Shown here piece after piece: positions 25,520-34,391 of a stretch of 64,000 nt of DNA (its first letter is position 1; every line of letters starts with the position of its first letter). The notes below the pieces were generated by a model. The model saw nothing but the letters and a program-made list of their open reading frames with translations. It was not told the DNA's origin and searched no databases. Source of the DNA: Granulicatella seriolae. Its GTDB lineage: Bacteria > Bacillota > Bacilli > Lactobacillales > Aerococcaceae. Location: assembly GCF_024543085.1 (NCBI RefSeq), contig NZ_JANHNZ010000004.1:62001-126000 (forward strand), given 5' to 3'. A program made the position numbers and the translations under genes.

Positions 25520-26956
25520 TTAGATGTTCCTTTCTAGGCGGGATGATAGTTTGGTTAGGATGGTGATAATCACTAGATACATAATCCCTACTATTAGCCA
25601 AACGCTGCTTGACTGTAGGTTTCTAGCAATGATAATCTTCCCAGTTTGTGTTAGCTCAACCAATCCAATAATGGAAAGAATAGAGGTGTCTTTTAAAGTA
25701 ATGACAAATTGGTTGATAAATGAAGGAATCATAATCCTAAAAGCTTGTGGTAGGATAACCTTTACCATAGAAATCTTATACGGTAAACCTAAGCTCAAAG
25801 CAGCTTCGGATTGACCACCATCAACAGCATTAATCCCTCCACGAACAATTTCGCCGACATAGGCTGCTGCGTTTAAACTTAAGGTCAAGATACCAGCAGT
25901 GATGGCATCAAATCGGATGCCCAATAGTTGTGGAATACCAAAATAGATGAAGAATGCTAGGACAATTAGTGGAATTCCTCGCATGATATCAATATAGATA
26001 GTAGCAATCCATTCTAGTGCAGTAATATGACTAGTTTTCATCAGTCCTAAAGCAATACCAATAATCAGAGCAATTGAAATAGAAATCAGTGTAATCCATA
26101 AAGTGGTCCAAAGTCCCTTAGCCAGAGCAGGCATATTTGTCTTGATAAGGCCTAAGAAAGAAGTGTCTTCACTGGATTCTTCAGCGGTTGAGATGTATTT
26201 GTTGATGATTTCATCATAGCGACCATTTGCTTTTAGTTTAGCTAATCCGGCATTGAAATCTGCTAACAATTCAGCATTCTTGCCTTTAGATACGGCGAAA
26301 CCATATTGATTGGCTTCCTCCAAGTAATCGGTTAGACGTAGTGGTAAGCTGGCACTCTTAATAGCATAGCCCATAACAGGGTAGTCTTCAAAGGCTGCCA
26401 CACTGTTGCCACTAATGACATCTTCGTACATATTGGCAGAATCTTCGAAAGTAGTGATGGTGAAACCGTACTTGTCTTTAATCGATTCGGCAAAGGTTGC
26501 CCCTTGTGTTCCAATTTTTGCTGCAACTGTTTTGCCTTTCAAGTCCTCATAAGTTGAAATGGTGCTTTCAGCAGCTACAGCCATGCCGACACCACTGTCG
26601 AAATATGACTCAGAAAAATCAAATTTGGCTTTTCTTTCGTCAGTGATGCTCATTCCAGCAATCATACCGTCGATTTGGTTGCTTTCTAAGGCTTGAAGAG
26701 CAGCGTTAAAGCCAAGTGCTTTTATTTCTACTTTAAAACCTTCCAATTCAGCAATCTCTTTGAGCAAATCCATATCGATTCCTACAAAATCACCATTTGT
26801 ATCCTGGAATTCGAAAGGAGCGAATGTGGTATCCGTTCCAATAACATAAGTTTTCTCTTCAGCTTGCACTGGTTTTTGTGAGCCTAAAACTACAAATGAG
26901 ATGATTGCAGATATGGTCAAAAGTATTTTGGAATAAATGTTCCAGTATTTTTTCAT
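25520..26956 (-). CDS. glnP: Fused amino-acid ABC transporter substrate-binding protein and permease (GlnP-type)
   Basis: A single polypeptide of 478 residues joins a secreted solute-binding domain to a membrane permease. A signal sequence ends near residue 32 (after KPVQA). A periplasmic-binding-protein-3 domain covers ~35-255, beginning [16 protein letters not shown]. Helices from ~280 to 470 form the permease, with the EAA loop at [24 protein letters not shown]-like sequence that docks onto the ATPase. This fusion is typical of the glutamine/glutamate importers of lactic acid bacteria, which often have two binding domains; here there is only one. CTAGGAGG lies before the ATG. GlnQ follows directly. 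Confidence 0.92.
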   Translation of the reverse strand: MKKYWNIYSKILLTISAIISFVVLGSQKPVQAEEKTYVIGTDTTFAPFEFQDTNGDFVGIDMDLLKEIAELEGFKVEIKALGFNAALQALESNQIDGMIAGMSITDERKAKFDFSESYFDSGVGMAVAAESTISTYEDLKGKTVAAKIGTQGATFAESIKDKYGFTITTFEDSANMYEDVISGNSVAAFEDYPVMGYAIKSASLPLRLTDYLEEANQYGFAVSKGKNAELLADFNAGLAKLKANGRYDEIINKYISTAEESSEDTSFLGLIKTNMPALAKGLWTTLWITLISISIALIIGIALGLMKTSHITALEWIATIYIDIMRGIPLIVLAFFIYFGIPQLLGIRFDAITAGILTLSLNAAAYVGEIVRGGINAVDGGQSEAALSLGLPYKISMVKVILPQAFRIMIPSFINQFVITLKDTSILSIIGLVELTQTGKIIIARNLQSSSVWLIVGIMYLVIITILTKLSSRLERNI

Positions 26957-27087
26957 AGTTACCTCCTAGATATTCATAAACTTGAGTTTTAGTTAGTTTG
27001 GTGTGCAATAATTGTTCTTTGTCATACCAATAAACTGCAAGTCATAATTGAATTATTATACAAGTCTATCCGAATTCTAATAAAAAG

Positions 27088-27134
27088 GCAAAAAAAAGGT
27101 CACGTTAGATGTTACATTATCTAACGTGACCTTT
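27088..27134 (-). terminator. Strong intrinsic terminator of the YvrJ-type gene
   Basis: Read on the minus strand, a perfect 16-bp stem (AAAGGTCACGTTAGAT, 27095-27110 pairing with 27119-27134) with an 8-nt loop is followed by a run of T. It begins 5 nt after the stop codon of the small gene. Confidence 0.9.
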
Positions 27135-27138
27135 AGTT

Positions 27139-27312
27139 TTAATGATTTGTTCGAGCTTCATTTTTCGAAAGAGAAACTTGTACTTGTTGTAGAATATGAA
27201 TCATGTCGTCTAATTTCTTTTCCATCCGATGTAGGAGATATAGAGAGATGACGATGGGAAAACCAGTATTACTTAACAGCTCTACCAACATTTCTAATCC
27301 TGTTGTTTCCAT
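27139..27312 (-). CDS. YvrJ family small protein
   Basis: This 57-codon gene starts METTGLEMLVELLSNTGFPI, continues with a short hydrophobic stretch VISLYLLHRM, then KKLDDMIHILQQVQVSL. This is the pattern of the YvrJ family: one membrane-spanning helix with GFPI at its start and HRxE after it, followed by an amphipathic helix. AAAGGAGG lies 7 nt before the ATG and a perfect terminator follows 5 nt after the stop, which together make it a convincing one-gene unit. The family's function is unknown; many members lie near prophage or bacteriocin genes. A plus-strand frame over the same bases (27203-27385) is a shadow. Confidence 0.82.
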   Translation of the reverse strand: METTGLEMLVELLSNTGFPIVISLYLLHRMEKKLDDMIHILQQVQVSLSKNEARTNH

Positions 27313-27377
27313 GAAAGAACCTCCTTTCTTCTTTATAGTAATAACGAAGAGAGGAGGGCTTCTGTGCCTATTTGTAT

Positions 27378-28247
27378 TTATTTAGTTGGAAAATGCTTGT
27401 AAATAGCTTGAGCAACGCCGCCTTCAGAATTTTTGCCAGTAATGTAATTCGCGACATCTTTGACATAATCTTCAGCATTCTCCATTGCGTAGCTATATTC
27501 TACGATAGATAACATAGATATATCATTGCCATTGTCTCCGATAGCCATGGTTTTGTCTAAGTCGTAACCGAACTTGTTTGCGTATTTTTTTAGAGCAATC
27601 CCTTTTTGGGCATTCACATGATTTACTTCAATGTTATTATAGAAAGAAGAAGTAATGACTACATTAGGAAGATGTTTTGATGCGTGTTTTTTCAACCCCT
27701 CAAAAGCAACTTGACCGTCATTGCTGAAAATGCAAAGTTTCAGTACAATGGTATGAGGATCTCTATAGAGTTCTTCATAAGATGCTATTTCTTTAGCAAG
27801 TAGTGTATCCGTGAAGTGTTGGATATGCTCATGAATTTCTTTTTCGGCCATATCTGGTTGTAGTTTTCGTTGCATATCAACCAGTTGAGCTACACGTCTA
27901 CTTAAATTCAACGTAAAGACGCCTTTTGATGTCATAATTTCTGTGTATAAACCTAGGTCTTCTGCAAGATTCATTAACTCTCTAGCATCATCGTCTTCAA
28001 TGCCGATTGTTTCAATCAGCTTTCCATTTTCGTCATAGGTTTCAGCACCATTTAAGGTAATTAATGGGCAAGAAATATCAGCAGGCTCCAAACAGAATCT
28101 AGCCTGAGCTAAGTCTCTACCTGTGCAGATGACAAATGGAACTCCCAAATTTTGGATATGCTTAATTGCTTCAATGTTGTCCTTATGTAGATTGGCGTGG
28201 TCGATTAACAATGTACCATCCATATCGGATGCAATAAATTCAATCAT
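27378..28247 (-). CDS. Cof-type HAD family phosphatase
   Basis: This HAD hydrolase belongs to subfamily IIB (Cof type), with its large alpha/beta cap between motifs II and III. Motif I is SDMDGTLLIDHANL, motif II is FVICTGRD, the motif III Lys lies around QKGIALKKYAN, and motif IV is AIGDNGNDISMLSIV. The length of 289 residues is usual for sugar-phosphate or flavin-nucleotide phosphatases such as YidA or YcsE, but the substrate is not predictable. TGGAGGG lies before the ATG. The divergent uracil-DNA glycosylase starts 153 nt away. Confidence 0.88.
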   Translation of the reverse strand: MIEFIASDMDGTLLIDHANLHKDNIEAIKHIQNLGVPFVICTGRDLAQARFCLEPADISCPLITLNGAETYDENGKLIETIGIEDDDARELMNLAEDLGLYTEIMTSKGVFTLNLSRRVAQLVDMQRKLQPDMAEKEIHEHIQHFTDTLLAKEIASYEELYRDPHTIVLKLCIFSNDGQVAFEGLKKHASKHLPNVVITSSFYNNIEVNHVNAQKGIALKKYANKFGYDLDKTMAIGDNGNDISMLSIVEYSYAMENAEDYVKDVANYITGKNSEGGVAQAIYKHFPTK

Positions 28248-28400
28248 TTAATAAATTCCCTCCAGTTTTATTGAATACTGTTTGATTGTACCACAATTGA
28301 ATGAAAAATTTTACATTCTAGCTTGAAAATGATTTGAAATTACTTTTTTCTTTGAAAATTATCTAACGGAATCTATATCTATTTAAAGGAGCTGCTAAAT

Positions 28401-29066
28401 ATGTTTGAAGATTTACCAAATAATTGGACACAACAGATGGATAAACAAGTTATCCATCAACTTGACCAAAAATTAAGTCCATTCTTAGACAAGGCTTATC
28501 ACGAAAAAACAATCTACCCACCTAAGGATCAAGTTTTTCAAGCCTTTATAGATACCAGCTATCAAGATGTTAAAGTCTGTATCCTAGGTCAAGACCCGTA
28601 CCACGGTCCAGGACAGGCACACGGTTTGGCTTTTTCGGTTGGGCAAGGGACTGCTTTGCCACCATCTCTAAAAAATATTTTTAAAGAATTAGCAGATGAT
28701 ATGGGACAACCTTTGCGGCAAAATGGCAATCTACAAGACTGGTCTAAGCAAGGTGTCTTCTTACTTAACACCGTGTTAACCGTAGAAAAGGGGAAGGCAA
28801 ACTCCCATCAAAAACTAGGCTGGGAAGACTTTACAGACCATGTTATTAGTGCTTTGAACAAACGAGAGGAACCAGTCATCTTTTTATTATGGGGCAATCC
28901 ATCCATTAAGAAGGCTAAGTTAATCAACCAGCATAAGCATGTCATATTGCAGTCGCCACACCCTAGTCCACTAGCAGCCTATCGTGGATTCTTTGGATCA
29001 AAACCTTTCACAAAAATAAATCAGGAATTGATTAGACTTGGACGTGAGCCGATACGGTGGTCGTAA
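28401..29066 (+). CDS. ung: Uracil-DNA glycosylase
   Basis: This family-1 enzyme removes uracil from DNA and starts base excision repair. The water-activating loop GQDPYHGPGQAHGLAFSV holds the catalytic Asp, the uracil-binding Asn lies in VFLLNTVLTVEKG, and the Leu-insertion loop is HPSPLAAYRGFFGSKPF with the second catalytic His. At 221 residues it is complete and standard. AAAGGAG lies before the ATG. No partner gene is adjacent on the same strand. A long hairpin follows its stop codon. Confidence 0.95.
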   Translation: MFEDLPNNWTQQMDKQVIHQLDQKLSPFLDKAYHEKTIYPPKDQVFQAFIDTSYQDVKVCILGQDPYHGPGQAHGLAFSVGQGTALPPSLKNIFKELADDMGQPLRQNGNLQDWSKQGVFLLNTVLTVEKGKANSHQKLGWEDFTDHVISALNKREEPVIFLLWGNPSIKKAKLINQHKHVILQSPHPSPLAAYRGFFGSKPFTKINQELIRLGREPIRWS

Positions 29067-29120
29067 GAGGGATAAACTTTAATTTATTACTTATGGATAG
29101 GTGATGAGATAAGAAAACAA

Positions 29121-29194
29121 GAGAGTTACAGCACACCCCACTTTAACAGTTAGCTATATGCTTTACTGTTAAAGTGGGGTGGGGTGTAACTCTT
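29121..29194 (+). terminator. Long imperfect hairpin after ung, probable terminator
   Basis: ACCCCACTTTAACAGT and ACTGTTAAAGTGGGGT form a 16-bp perfect stem around a short AT-rich loop, and the pairing extends further outward in GAGAGTTACA / TGTAACTCTT with mismatches. The sequence differs from the dispersed repeat family. It lies between converging genes, so it could stop transcription from both sides. Confidence 0.6.
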
Positions 29195-29203
29195 TATTCA
29201 TAC

Positions 29204-29285
29204 AGGGGCGGGGTAAAAAGTTCAGGAAACTCTTTTGTGCATAAAAATTAACTATTAGTCATTATGGACTTTTTGCCCAGCCCCG
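29204..29285 (-). repeat. Dispersed inverted-repeat element (copy 9), internally deleted
   Basis: Only the outer parts remain: GGGGCGGGGTAAAAAG at the left, AGGAAACTCTTTTGTGC in the middle and GACTTTTTGCCCAGCCCC at the right. The right part overlaps the 3' end of the ytxH-like gene (29255-29710) and encodes its last residues. Confidence 0.75.
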
Positions 29286-29710
29286 TCAATGCGATTCTTT
29301 TCAAATGTTTCTTGACTAATAGTAACACCTGGTTTGTCATCGAATATAGGCAGACCTTCCAAAGTCTTTTCAATCTTTTCCTTCTCAGTAAGAATATCTT
29401 CTTCTAACTTTTTGCTGGCTCTTTCAACCCGGTCGATGCGGGGCTGATTTTCTTGTTGGAAGTGGGCCAGACTTTCTGAAATTTCTTGTGATACTTGTGT
29501 CACCAAATCCAAGCCTTGTGTTGCAATGACTTCAAGAGTGCCTTGGAGCCTCCCAACGTTTTTGGACAGGTCTTCAGCAGATTCGGTGATACCAGTTACA
29601 TAATCCTCAATCATTTGACGATTTTCTTTGCCTGAACGTGGTGTAAACAAGAGCGTTCCTAGTCCGCCAATCAGGCTTCCGGTCAATAGTCCTCTAAAAA
29701 ATTTAGCCAT
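29255..29710 (-). CDS. YtxH domain-containing protein with repeat-derived C-terminus
   Basis: This is a small protein with one N-terminal hydrophobic segment, FFRGLLTGSLIGGLGTLLFTP, followed by RSGKENRQM, the hallmark of YtxH proteins, and then a long coiled coil (~residues 35-125). It should be membrane-anchored; relatives are general-stress proteins of unknown role. The final residues RIDGAGQKVHND are encoded by the outer arm of a dispersed repeat (revcomp GGGGCTGGGCAAAAAGTCC), so the natural end of the gene was probably overwritten. Its ATG overlaps the stop codon of the upstream hit gene (TAATG), implying translational coupling. Confidence 0.82.
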   Translation of the reverse strand: MAKFFRGLLTGSLIGGLGTLLFTPRSGKENRQMIEDYVTGITESAEDLSKNVGRLQGTLEVIATQGLDLVTQVSQEISESLAHFQQENQPRIDRVERASKKLEEDILTEKEKIEKTLEGLPIFDDKPGVTISQETFEKNRIDGAGQKVHND

Positions 29711-30153
29711 TAATCTTCCTCAACTTTCTCAGCAATAGTTTTTGCCAACTGACCTAACTCATCTGGGCTATAGTCGTCGTAGTGCGTTTCCCATTTCAAC
29801 CCAAAGCCATCTTCTTTGGTATAACGCGGAATTAGATGGATGTGGGAGTGGAAGACGGATTGATAAGCTAGAGAACCATTATTATTGAGAATGTTAATGC
29901 CTTCAATCGCGGGATTGCTTTCCAAAATGGCTCTAGATAATTTGGGTAGTAGGCTAAACACATCAGCAGCTAATTCTTGGTCATACTCAAAGATGTTTGC
30001 TACATGTTTTTTAGGAACCAGTAAGGTATGCCCTGGTGTCACTTGAGAAATATCTAGGAATGCGTATACCTTGTCGTCCTCATAGACCTTGTGGGAAGGA
30101 ATTTCTTTATTGATAATTTTACAAAAGATACAATCTGCTTTGTTTTCTGTCAT
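29710..30153 (-). CDS. hit: HIT family nucleotide-binding hydrolase
   Basis: This is a histidine-triad protein that hydrolyses nucleoside phosphoramidates or dinucleotides. An N-terminal zinc-type segment CIFCKIINKEIPSHKVYEDD is followed by PGHTLLVPKKHVANIFEYD and the catalytic triad FHSHIHLIPRY. The length of ~147 residues is right. I choose ATG 30153 because GAGG lies about 10 nt upstream; the ATG at 30168 has no such site. It is the first gene of a two-gene unit with the YtxH-domain protein and is divergent from ecsA, the usual arrangement of hit and ecs genes in Bacilli. Confidence 0.93.
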   Translation of the reverse strand: MTENKADCIFCKIINKEIPSHKVYEDDKVYAFLDISQVTPGHTLLVPKKHVANIFEYDQELAADVFSLLPKLSRAILESNPAIEGINILNNNGSLAYQSVFHSHIHLIPRYTKEDGFGLKWETHYDDYSPDELGQLAKTIAEKVEED

Positions 30154-30320
30154 AGTCTGTGACCTCATTTCTGTAAAATAATTTAGCTAAGATAACTTTA
30201 CCATAAATGGTACAGAAAGTGGAAAGGCTAAAGCATTCTTGCTAGTTTTTTGCTATAATATAGCTTAGTTCGCTATGAGGACAAGTGTGCTCTTAAGCGA
30301 AAATGATGTGGAGGTAACTT

Positions 30321-31064
30321 ATGACCATTGAAGTAAGCAATTTAAGGGCAGGATACACTAAAATTCCTGTCTTACATGATATTTCTTTTCGAGTAAATCC
30401 CGGTGAGATTTGTGGACTCATCGGATTAAATGGTGCTGGTAAAAGCACAACCATTAAAGTCATTACAGGGCTACTAACACCAATGTCAGGTAAGGTGACT
30501 TTAGATGGCAAACAAATTAGTGATAATCCAAAAGCCTACCGTCAGTCTGTTGGCGTCATACCAGAGTCGCCAACCCTATATGAGGAATTGACCTTGCGTG
30601 AGCATTTAGAAGTGACAGCTATTGCTTATGGGCAAAACAATAAAGAAACTATGGACCGGGGGCTAGAATTAGTTGACAAGTTTCGTTTGAGCAATCAATT
30701 GGATTGGTTTCCAGCCTATTTTTCCAAAGGGATGAAACAAAAAGTTTTGATTGTTTGTGCCTTGATGTTAGATTTGCCTTTGTATGTGGTGGATGAACCA
30801 TTTTTAGGCTTGGATCCTTTGGGAATTAGAACCTTGTTGAACTGCTTGGAGGAAAAGAAAGCGACTGGTGCTGCTATTTTGATGTCTACCCATGTTTTAG
30901 ATACTGCTGAACGTTTTTGTGATAGTTTTGTGGTCTTGCATGAGGGAAAAGTTAAGGCAGAGGGTAGCTTAGACGAACTGCGTTTGGAGTACGCCAATGG
31001 TGACTCTTTAACTCTAGAAGAAATATACTTTCAGCTAACAAGTGAGGATGAGGCTAGTGAATAA
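30321..31064 (+). CDS. ecsA: ABC transporter ATP-binding protein EcsA
   Basis: This is the ATPase subunit of the Ecs exporter, which in Bacillus and relatives influences protein secretion, competence and intramembrane proteolysis. Walker A is GLNGAGKST, the signature position reads YFSKGMKQKVLI instead of LSGGQ, and Walker B is LYVVDEPFLGLDP followed by VLMSTH-like ILMSTHVLD. The length of 247 residues is normal. GGAGG lies before the ATG, and TATAAT at ~30253 is a likely -10 box. The ecsB frame overlaps its end. Its position next to hit and before ytmP/trmB is conserved in Bacilli. Confidence 0.92.
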   Translation: MTIEVSNLRAGYTKIPVLHDISFRVNPGEICGLIGLNGAGKSTTIKVITGLLTPMSGKVTLDGKQISDNPKAYRQSVGVIPESPTLYEELTLREHLEVTAIAYGQNNKETMDRGLELVDKFRLSNQLDWFPAYFSKGMKQKVLIVCALMLDLPLYVVDEPFLGLDPLGIRTLLNCLEEKKATGAAILMSTHVLDTAERFCDSFVVLHEGKVKAEGSLDELRLEYANGDSLTLEEIYFQLTSEDEASE

Positions 31065-32295
31065 ATTAGACTTATGGTCCAAACGAAGTCGGGCTTATCA
31101 CAAAAAGATTCAATCCTATCTGCGCTATGTTATGAATGACCATTTTATTTTGGTAGCCTTATTTTTGTTAGGTGCTCTTGCCTATTATTATGCCGAATGG
31201 ATAAAAACTGTGAACCAGCTTACTTCAGTTTTAATGGTCATCATTAGTGCTATAGGGGCTCTATTACCCTTTGTTGGCAAGATTGCAACTTTCTTAAAGG
31301 AAGCCGATAGTCAATTTTGGGGTGTTTTGGAAGAAGAGTGGAAACCATATTTTAGGTCTGCTAAATATTACAGTTGGGTATTTCCTTTGGCTTGTCAGCT
31401 GGTATTTTTAGGGGCTATCTTTCCCTTATTAGTAGAGACTAAGCAAATTAGTATTTGGAATATGCTTCCTATGGGACTAAATCTTTTTGCTTTGAAGGGA
31501 CTAGATTTTACCTTGCAAGAAGCCATGTTTGTTTATGATGTGAAAAACAAAAGGGGTTTGGAGCTTGGACTCTATTTGGCGAGTTTTATATGTATTGCCT
31601 TGTCCTTGTTTTCTGTTGATTCAGTTTGGGCTTTACTTATCCTACCTCTCATTCTCATTCTAAATTTTTGGTTGCAAAAAACATATTTGACTAGCATGAG
31701 AGCTTATCGCTGGGATTACCTCATTTCCCAAGAAGAGCAAAGACAACAAAGAGTCTTTCAACTGTTTTCCTTGTTTGTTGATGTACCAGCTCTCAATAAG
31801 GCGGCTGCTAAACGTCGCAAAAGCTTAGACGGACTGGTTAGATTTCTATCTGGTAAGCAAGCTAAGACATACAACTATTTATTTGCACGCGCCTTTGTCA
31901 GAAATGCCCACTATGTCACTTATTATGTTCAGATGCTAGTGCTAGCTGGTCTGCTGTCTTTTGTTCTCCCATTAAATGGTTTAGGACTAGCAGTTCAGAT
32001 TGCCTTACTTTTGATGACCTACTTCCAATTGGCAAGTCTAGGCAATCATTACCAAGAAAGCATTATGGTCAGACAATATGGCTTGAGCCAAGACGAGCTT
32101 TTACAGGCCTTGCAAACCATACTAATAAAGCTTTCTTTGATTCAAATCGTGTTCTTAAGTCTATGGAATTTGTTTCTACATCAAAGCGTACTAGTTCTTG
32201 TAGGAGCTGTTATTTGTGCAGTTGTTCTAATCTTGTTCATTCAACTCTATTTGAAATACCGCTTTCGTAAGCAGGGGCAATATTACAATCATTAG
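31057..32295 (+). CDS. ecsB: ABC transporter permease EcsB
   Basis: This membrane subunit of the Ecs transporter has ~412 residues with clusters of hydrophobic helices around residues 35-80, 110-190 and 290-400, separated by a basic cytosolic loop (RQQRVFQLFSLFVDVPALNK). I prefer GTG 31057, giving MNKLDLWSKRS, because a GAGG site lies 9 nt upstream; an earlier GTG 31042 and an ATG 31048 are also in frame but have no spaced site. It overlaps the end of ecsA by 8 nt, implying coupled translation. No ecsC gene follows. The family assignment rests on helix pattern and context. Confidence 0.88.
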   Translation: MNKLDLWSKRSRAYHKKIQSYLRYVMNDHFILVALFLLGALAYYYAEWIKTVNQLTSVLMVIISAIGALLPFVGKIATFLKEADSQFWGVLEEEWKPYFRSAKYYSWVFPLACQLVFLGAIFPLLVETKQISIWNMLPMGLNLFALKGLDFTLQEAMFVYDVKNKRGLELGLYLASFICIALSLFSVDSVWALLILPLILILNFWLQKTYLTSMRAYRWDYLISQEEQRQQRVFQLFSLFVDVPALNKAAAKRRKSLDGLVRFLSGKQAKTYNYLFARAFVRNAHYVTYYVQMLVLAGLLSFVLPLNGLGLAVQIALLLMTYFQLASLGNHYQESIMVRQYGLSQDELLQALQTILIKLSLIQIVFLSLWNLFLHQSVLVLVGAVICAVVLILFIQLYLKYRFRKQGQYYNH

Positions 32296-32438
32296 TCAAA
32301 TCATCAAGAAGGCTTGACGAGGCTTATTATTCAACTTAAAATAAAGGGTACAGTTTCATTCAAGAAGTCAATTTTTTATCAATAAATAACCAATAATGAG
32401 TAACCAGCAAGCAAAAAAAGGTCATAGGGATGAAGTAG

Positions 32439-33236
32439 ATGGACTATAAAATGGATTCAGGATGGCAATTGCATCCAATAGGTGGCGATACTGGCCAAGC
32501 ATATATGGGAACACGCGAAAAGGAGAAAGTTTTTTTAAAAAGAAACTCTTCACCTTTTTTAGCCGCGCTTTCAGGAGAAGGCATTACGCCACGGTTAATC
32601 TGGACCAAACGTGCTGGCAATGGGGACGTCATCACAGCTCAAGAATGGCTAAATGGTCGCTCCTTAACGGATGAAGAGATGTCCAATGTTGAAGTGGCAA
32701 CGCTACTGAAACAAATTCATCAGTCTCCAACACTCTTGCACATGTTGCAACGAGTTCAAGGAGAAGACTACAATCCAGAAAACTTCATTCAAGACTATCT
32801 GACCAATCTCCAATCGGGCTTGCAAACACATAGTTTTCTCAATCAAGTTTTAGATTACCTAAGAGATACTATGTATTTGATTAACGAGAGTGGAAAAACC
32901 GTCTGTCATGGCGACTTAAATCGCCGTAACTTTATGTGGTCAGACCAAGGACGTTTATATCTGGTTGACTGGGAAATGGTGAAACTAGCAGACCCAATCT
33001 CAGACCTAACCATGATTTTAGTTCAGTATGTACCCGTTCATCAATGGGGAGACTGGCTGGATTTATATGGTGTGCACATTTCCACTAATATTTATCAACG
33101 AATTGAATGGTACAGCCTAATGAATTGCCTGTTTCTAATTAAGAAAAACCATTTCGATGGCAGATATTACGAAATGAATGAAAAAATATTATTAGTAAAA
33201 TCGATTTTTGAGAATCGTATTCAAAAAGAAGAGTGA
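32439..33236 (+). CDS. ytmP: Phosphotransferase family protein (YtmP-like, choline/aminoglycoside-kinase fold)
   Basis: This is a kinase-fold protein related to choline and thiamine kinases and aminoglycoside phosphotransferases. The catalytic loop VCHGDLNRRNFMW (His-Gly-Asp...Asn) and the metal-binding YLVDWEMVKLADP are present near residues 155-185, and the ATP-binding Lys is probably in VFLKRN near residue 32. The substrate is unknown. Its place between ecsB and trmB is the conserved context of Bacillus ytmP. A 143-nt gap precedes it with a weak ribosome binding site (GGGATGAAG). Confidence 0.87.
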   Translation: MDYKMDSGWQLHPIGGDTGQAYMGTREKEKVFLKRNSSPFLAALSGEGITPRLIWTKRAGNGDVITAQEWLNGRSLTDEEMSNVEVATLLKQIHQSPTLLHMLQRVQGEDYNPENFIQDYLTNLQSGLQTHSFLNQVLDYLRDTMYLINESGKTVCHGDLNRRNFMWSDQGRLYLVDWEMVKLADPISDLTMILVQYVPVHQWGDWLDLYGVHISTNIYQRIEWYSLMNCLFLIKKNHFDGRYYEMNEKILLVKSIFENRIQKEE

Positions 33237-33269
33237 TAAAGAATTATCACTTATACAAGGAGAACAGCA

Positions 33270-33911
33270 GTGAGACTAAGAAACAAGCCTTGGGCATTAG
33301 ATAAGATAGCAGAAAACCCACACTTAGTGGTCAACAATCCAAGTGATTGGAAAGGAAAATGGCACCAACGATTCGGCAATAATAATCCTATTCATATCGA
33401 AATCGGTTCTGGAAAGGGCCGATTTGTTAGCGAAATGGCTAAAAAACATCCGGATATTAATTATATCGGTATTGAGCTACAAGCTAGTGTGATTGTTGTG
33501 GCGCTGGATAAAGCGATTGAAGCTAACATTCCTAATTTGCAGTTGTTACACATTAACGGTGGGCAGGTAACAGATTATTTCGAAGAGAATGAGGTTGACC
33601 AGATATATTTAAACTTTTCAGATCCTTGGCCAAAGAAAAAGCATGCCAAACGTCGATTAACTCATGAAGAGTTTTTAACAGCCTATCAAGTAGTCATTAA
33701 GCCAAAAGGTAGTCTGTGCTTCAAGACCGATAATAGGGGCTTGTTCGAGTATTCCTTGGTCAGTTTTTCTCAGTTTGGCATGATTCTGCAAGAAGTTTGC
33801 TTAGATTTGCATGCTGAGGATGAAAGCGATAATGTTCGGACAGAATACGAAGAAAAATTTTCTGCTAAAGGACACCCTATCTACCGAGTGGAAGTGAAGT
33901 TTGCAAACTAG
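33270..33911 (+). CDS. trmB: tRNA (guanine-N7)-methyltransferase
   Basis: TrmB makes m7G46 in tRNA using S-adenosylmethionine. SAM-binding motif I is IHIEIGSGKGRFVSEMA and motif II is YIGIELQ. The family signature LNFSDPWPKKKHAKRRLTHEEFL near residue 115 holds the catalytic Asp. The length of 213 residues is normal. The start is GTG at 33270, with CAAGGAG 7 nt upstream; no ATG fits. It lies 33 nt after the kinase-fold gene in the same operon, as in Bacillus (ytmP-ytmQ). Confidence 0.95.
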   Translation: MRLRNKPWALDKIAENPHLVVNNPSDWKGKWHQRFGNNNPIHIEIGSGKGRFVSEMAKKHPDINYIGIELQASVIVVALDKAIEANIPNLQLLHINGGQVTDYFEENEVDQIYLNFSDPWPKKKHAKRRLTHEEFLTAYQVVIKPKGSLCFKTDNRGLFEYSLVSFSQFGMILQEVCLDLHAEDESDNVRTEYEEKFSAKGHPIYRVEVKFAN

Positions 33912-33977
33912 GCTTTTGTGCTTGGAATTGCTATACTAGACCTATAAAACAGGGAGCCAAGGAATGGAGGAGACAAA

Positions 33978-34313
33978 ATGAATTTTAGACGAATGAACCT
34001 CAATCAAGTAGTCGCTGGGGTCACCTTTGGCATTGGTGTTGTCCTAGGAGGATTGGCATCAGCTTATTTTTATGATAAAAAAACCGTCAATGGCGATACC
34101 ATCTTAAGCAATGTTAAAAAGTTGTTTTTAGTTTCTGGTCCAATTGAAGGCTCATGGATTGAACTTGAGCCAGTGATTATCGACCGCTATGAACAAGAGC
34201 AGTTGGTCTATTTTGGCGGAGTGACCCGTAAAGAAGACGATAGATTAGTACAATACGAATTTATCGCTGATGCAAAATCAGGGGCATTACTAGACTTATA
34301 TGAATTAGCCTGA
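33978..34313 (+). CDS. Small membrane-anchored protein, PepSY-like, unknown function
   Basis: This 111-residue protein has one N-terminal membrane helix (VVAGVTFGIGVVLGGLASAYF, residues ~11-31, here joined for description) and an extracytoplasmic part of ~75 residues. That part, with ...GSWIELEPVIIDRYE... and ...FIADAKSGALLDLYEL, resembles a PepSY-type small domain: two strands around a helix, ending in a D-x-x-xG-x-L strand. The function is unknown. GGAGGAG lies before the ATG. It sits between trmB and the M42 peptidase gene in a conserved neighbourhood. A hairpin AGCTGGA/TCCAGCT with TTTT just after the stop might be a weak terminator. Confidence 0.65.
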   Translation: MNFRRMNLNQVVAGVTFGIGVVLGGLASAYFYDKKTVNGDTILSNVKKLFLVSGPIEGSWIELEPVIIDRYEQEQLVYFGGVTRKEDDRLVQYEFIADAKSGALLDLYELA

Positions 34314-34391
34314 CAATAGGAGCTGGATACTGTCCAGCTTTTACTCATTTATGGCGGCTATTAAAGGGGGAAGAGGGCAACCTCGCATTGG

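Noticed and set aside
27203-27385. Plus-strand frame of 60 codons.
   Set aside because: It is antisense to the YvrJ-type gene, which has a strong ribosome binding site, family pattern and terminator.
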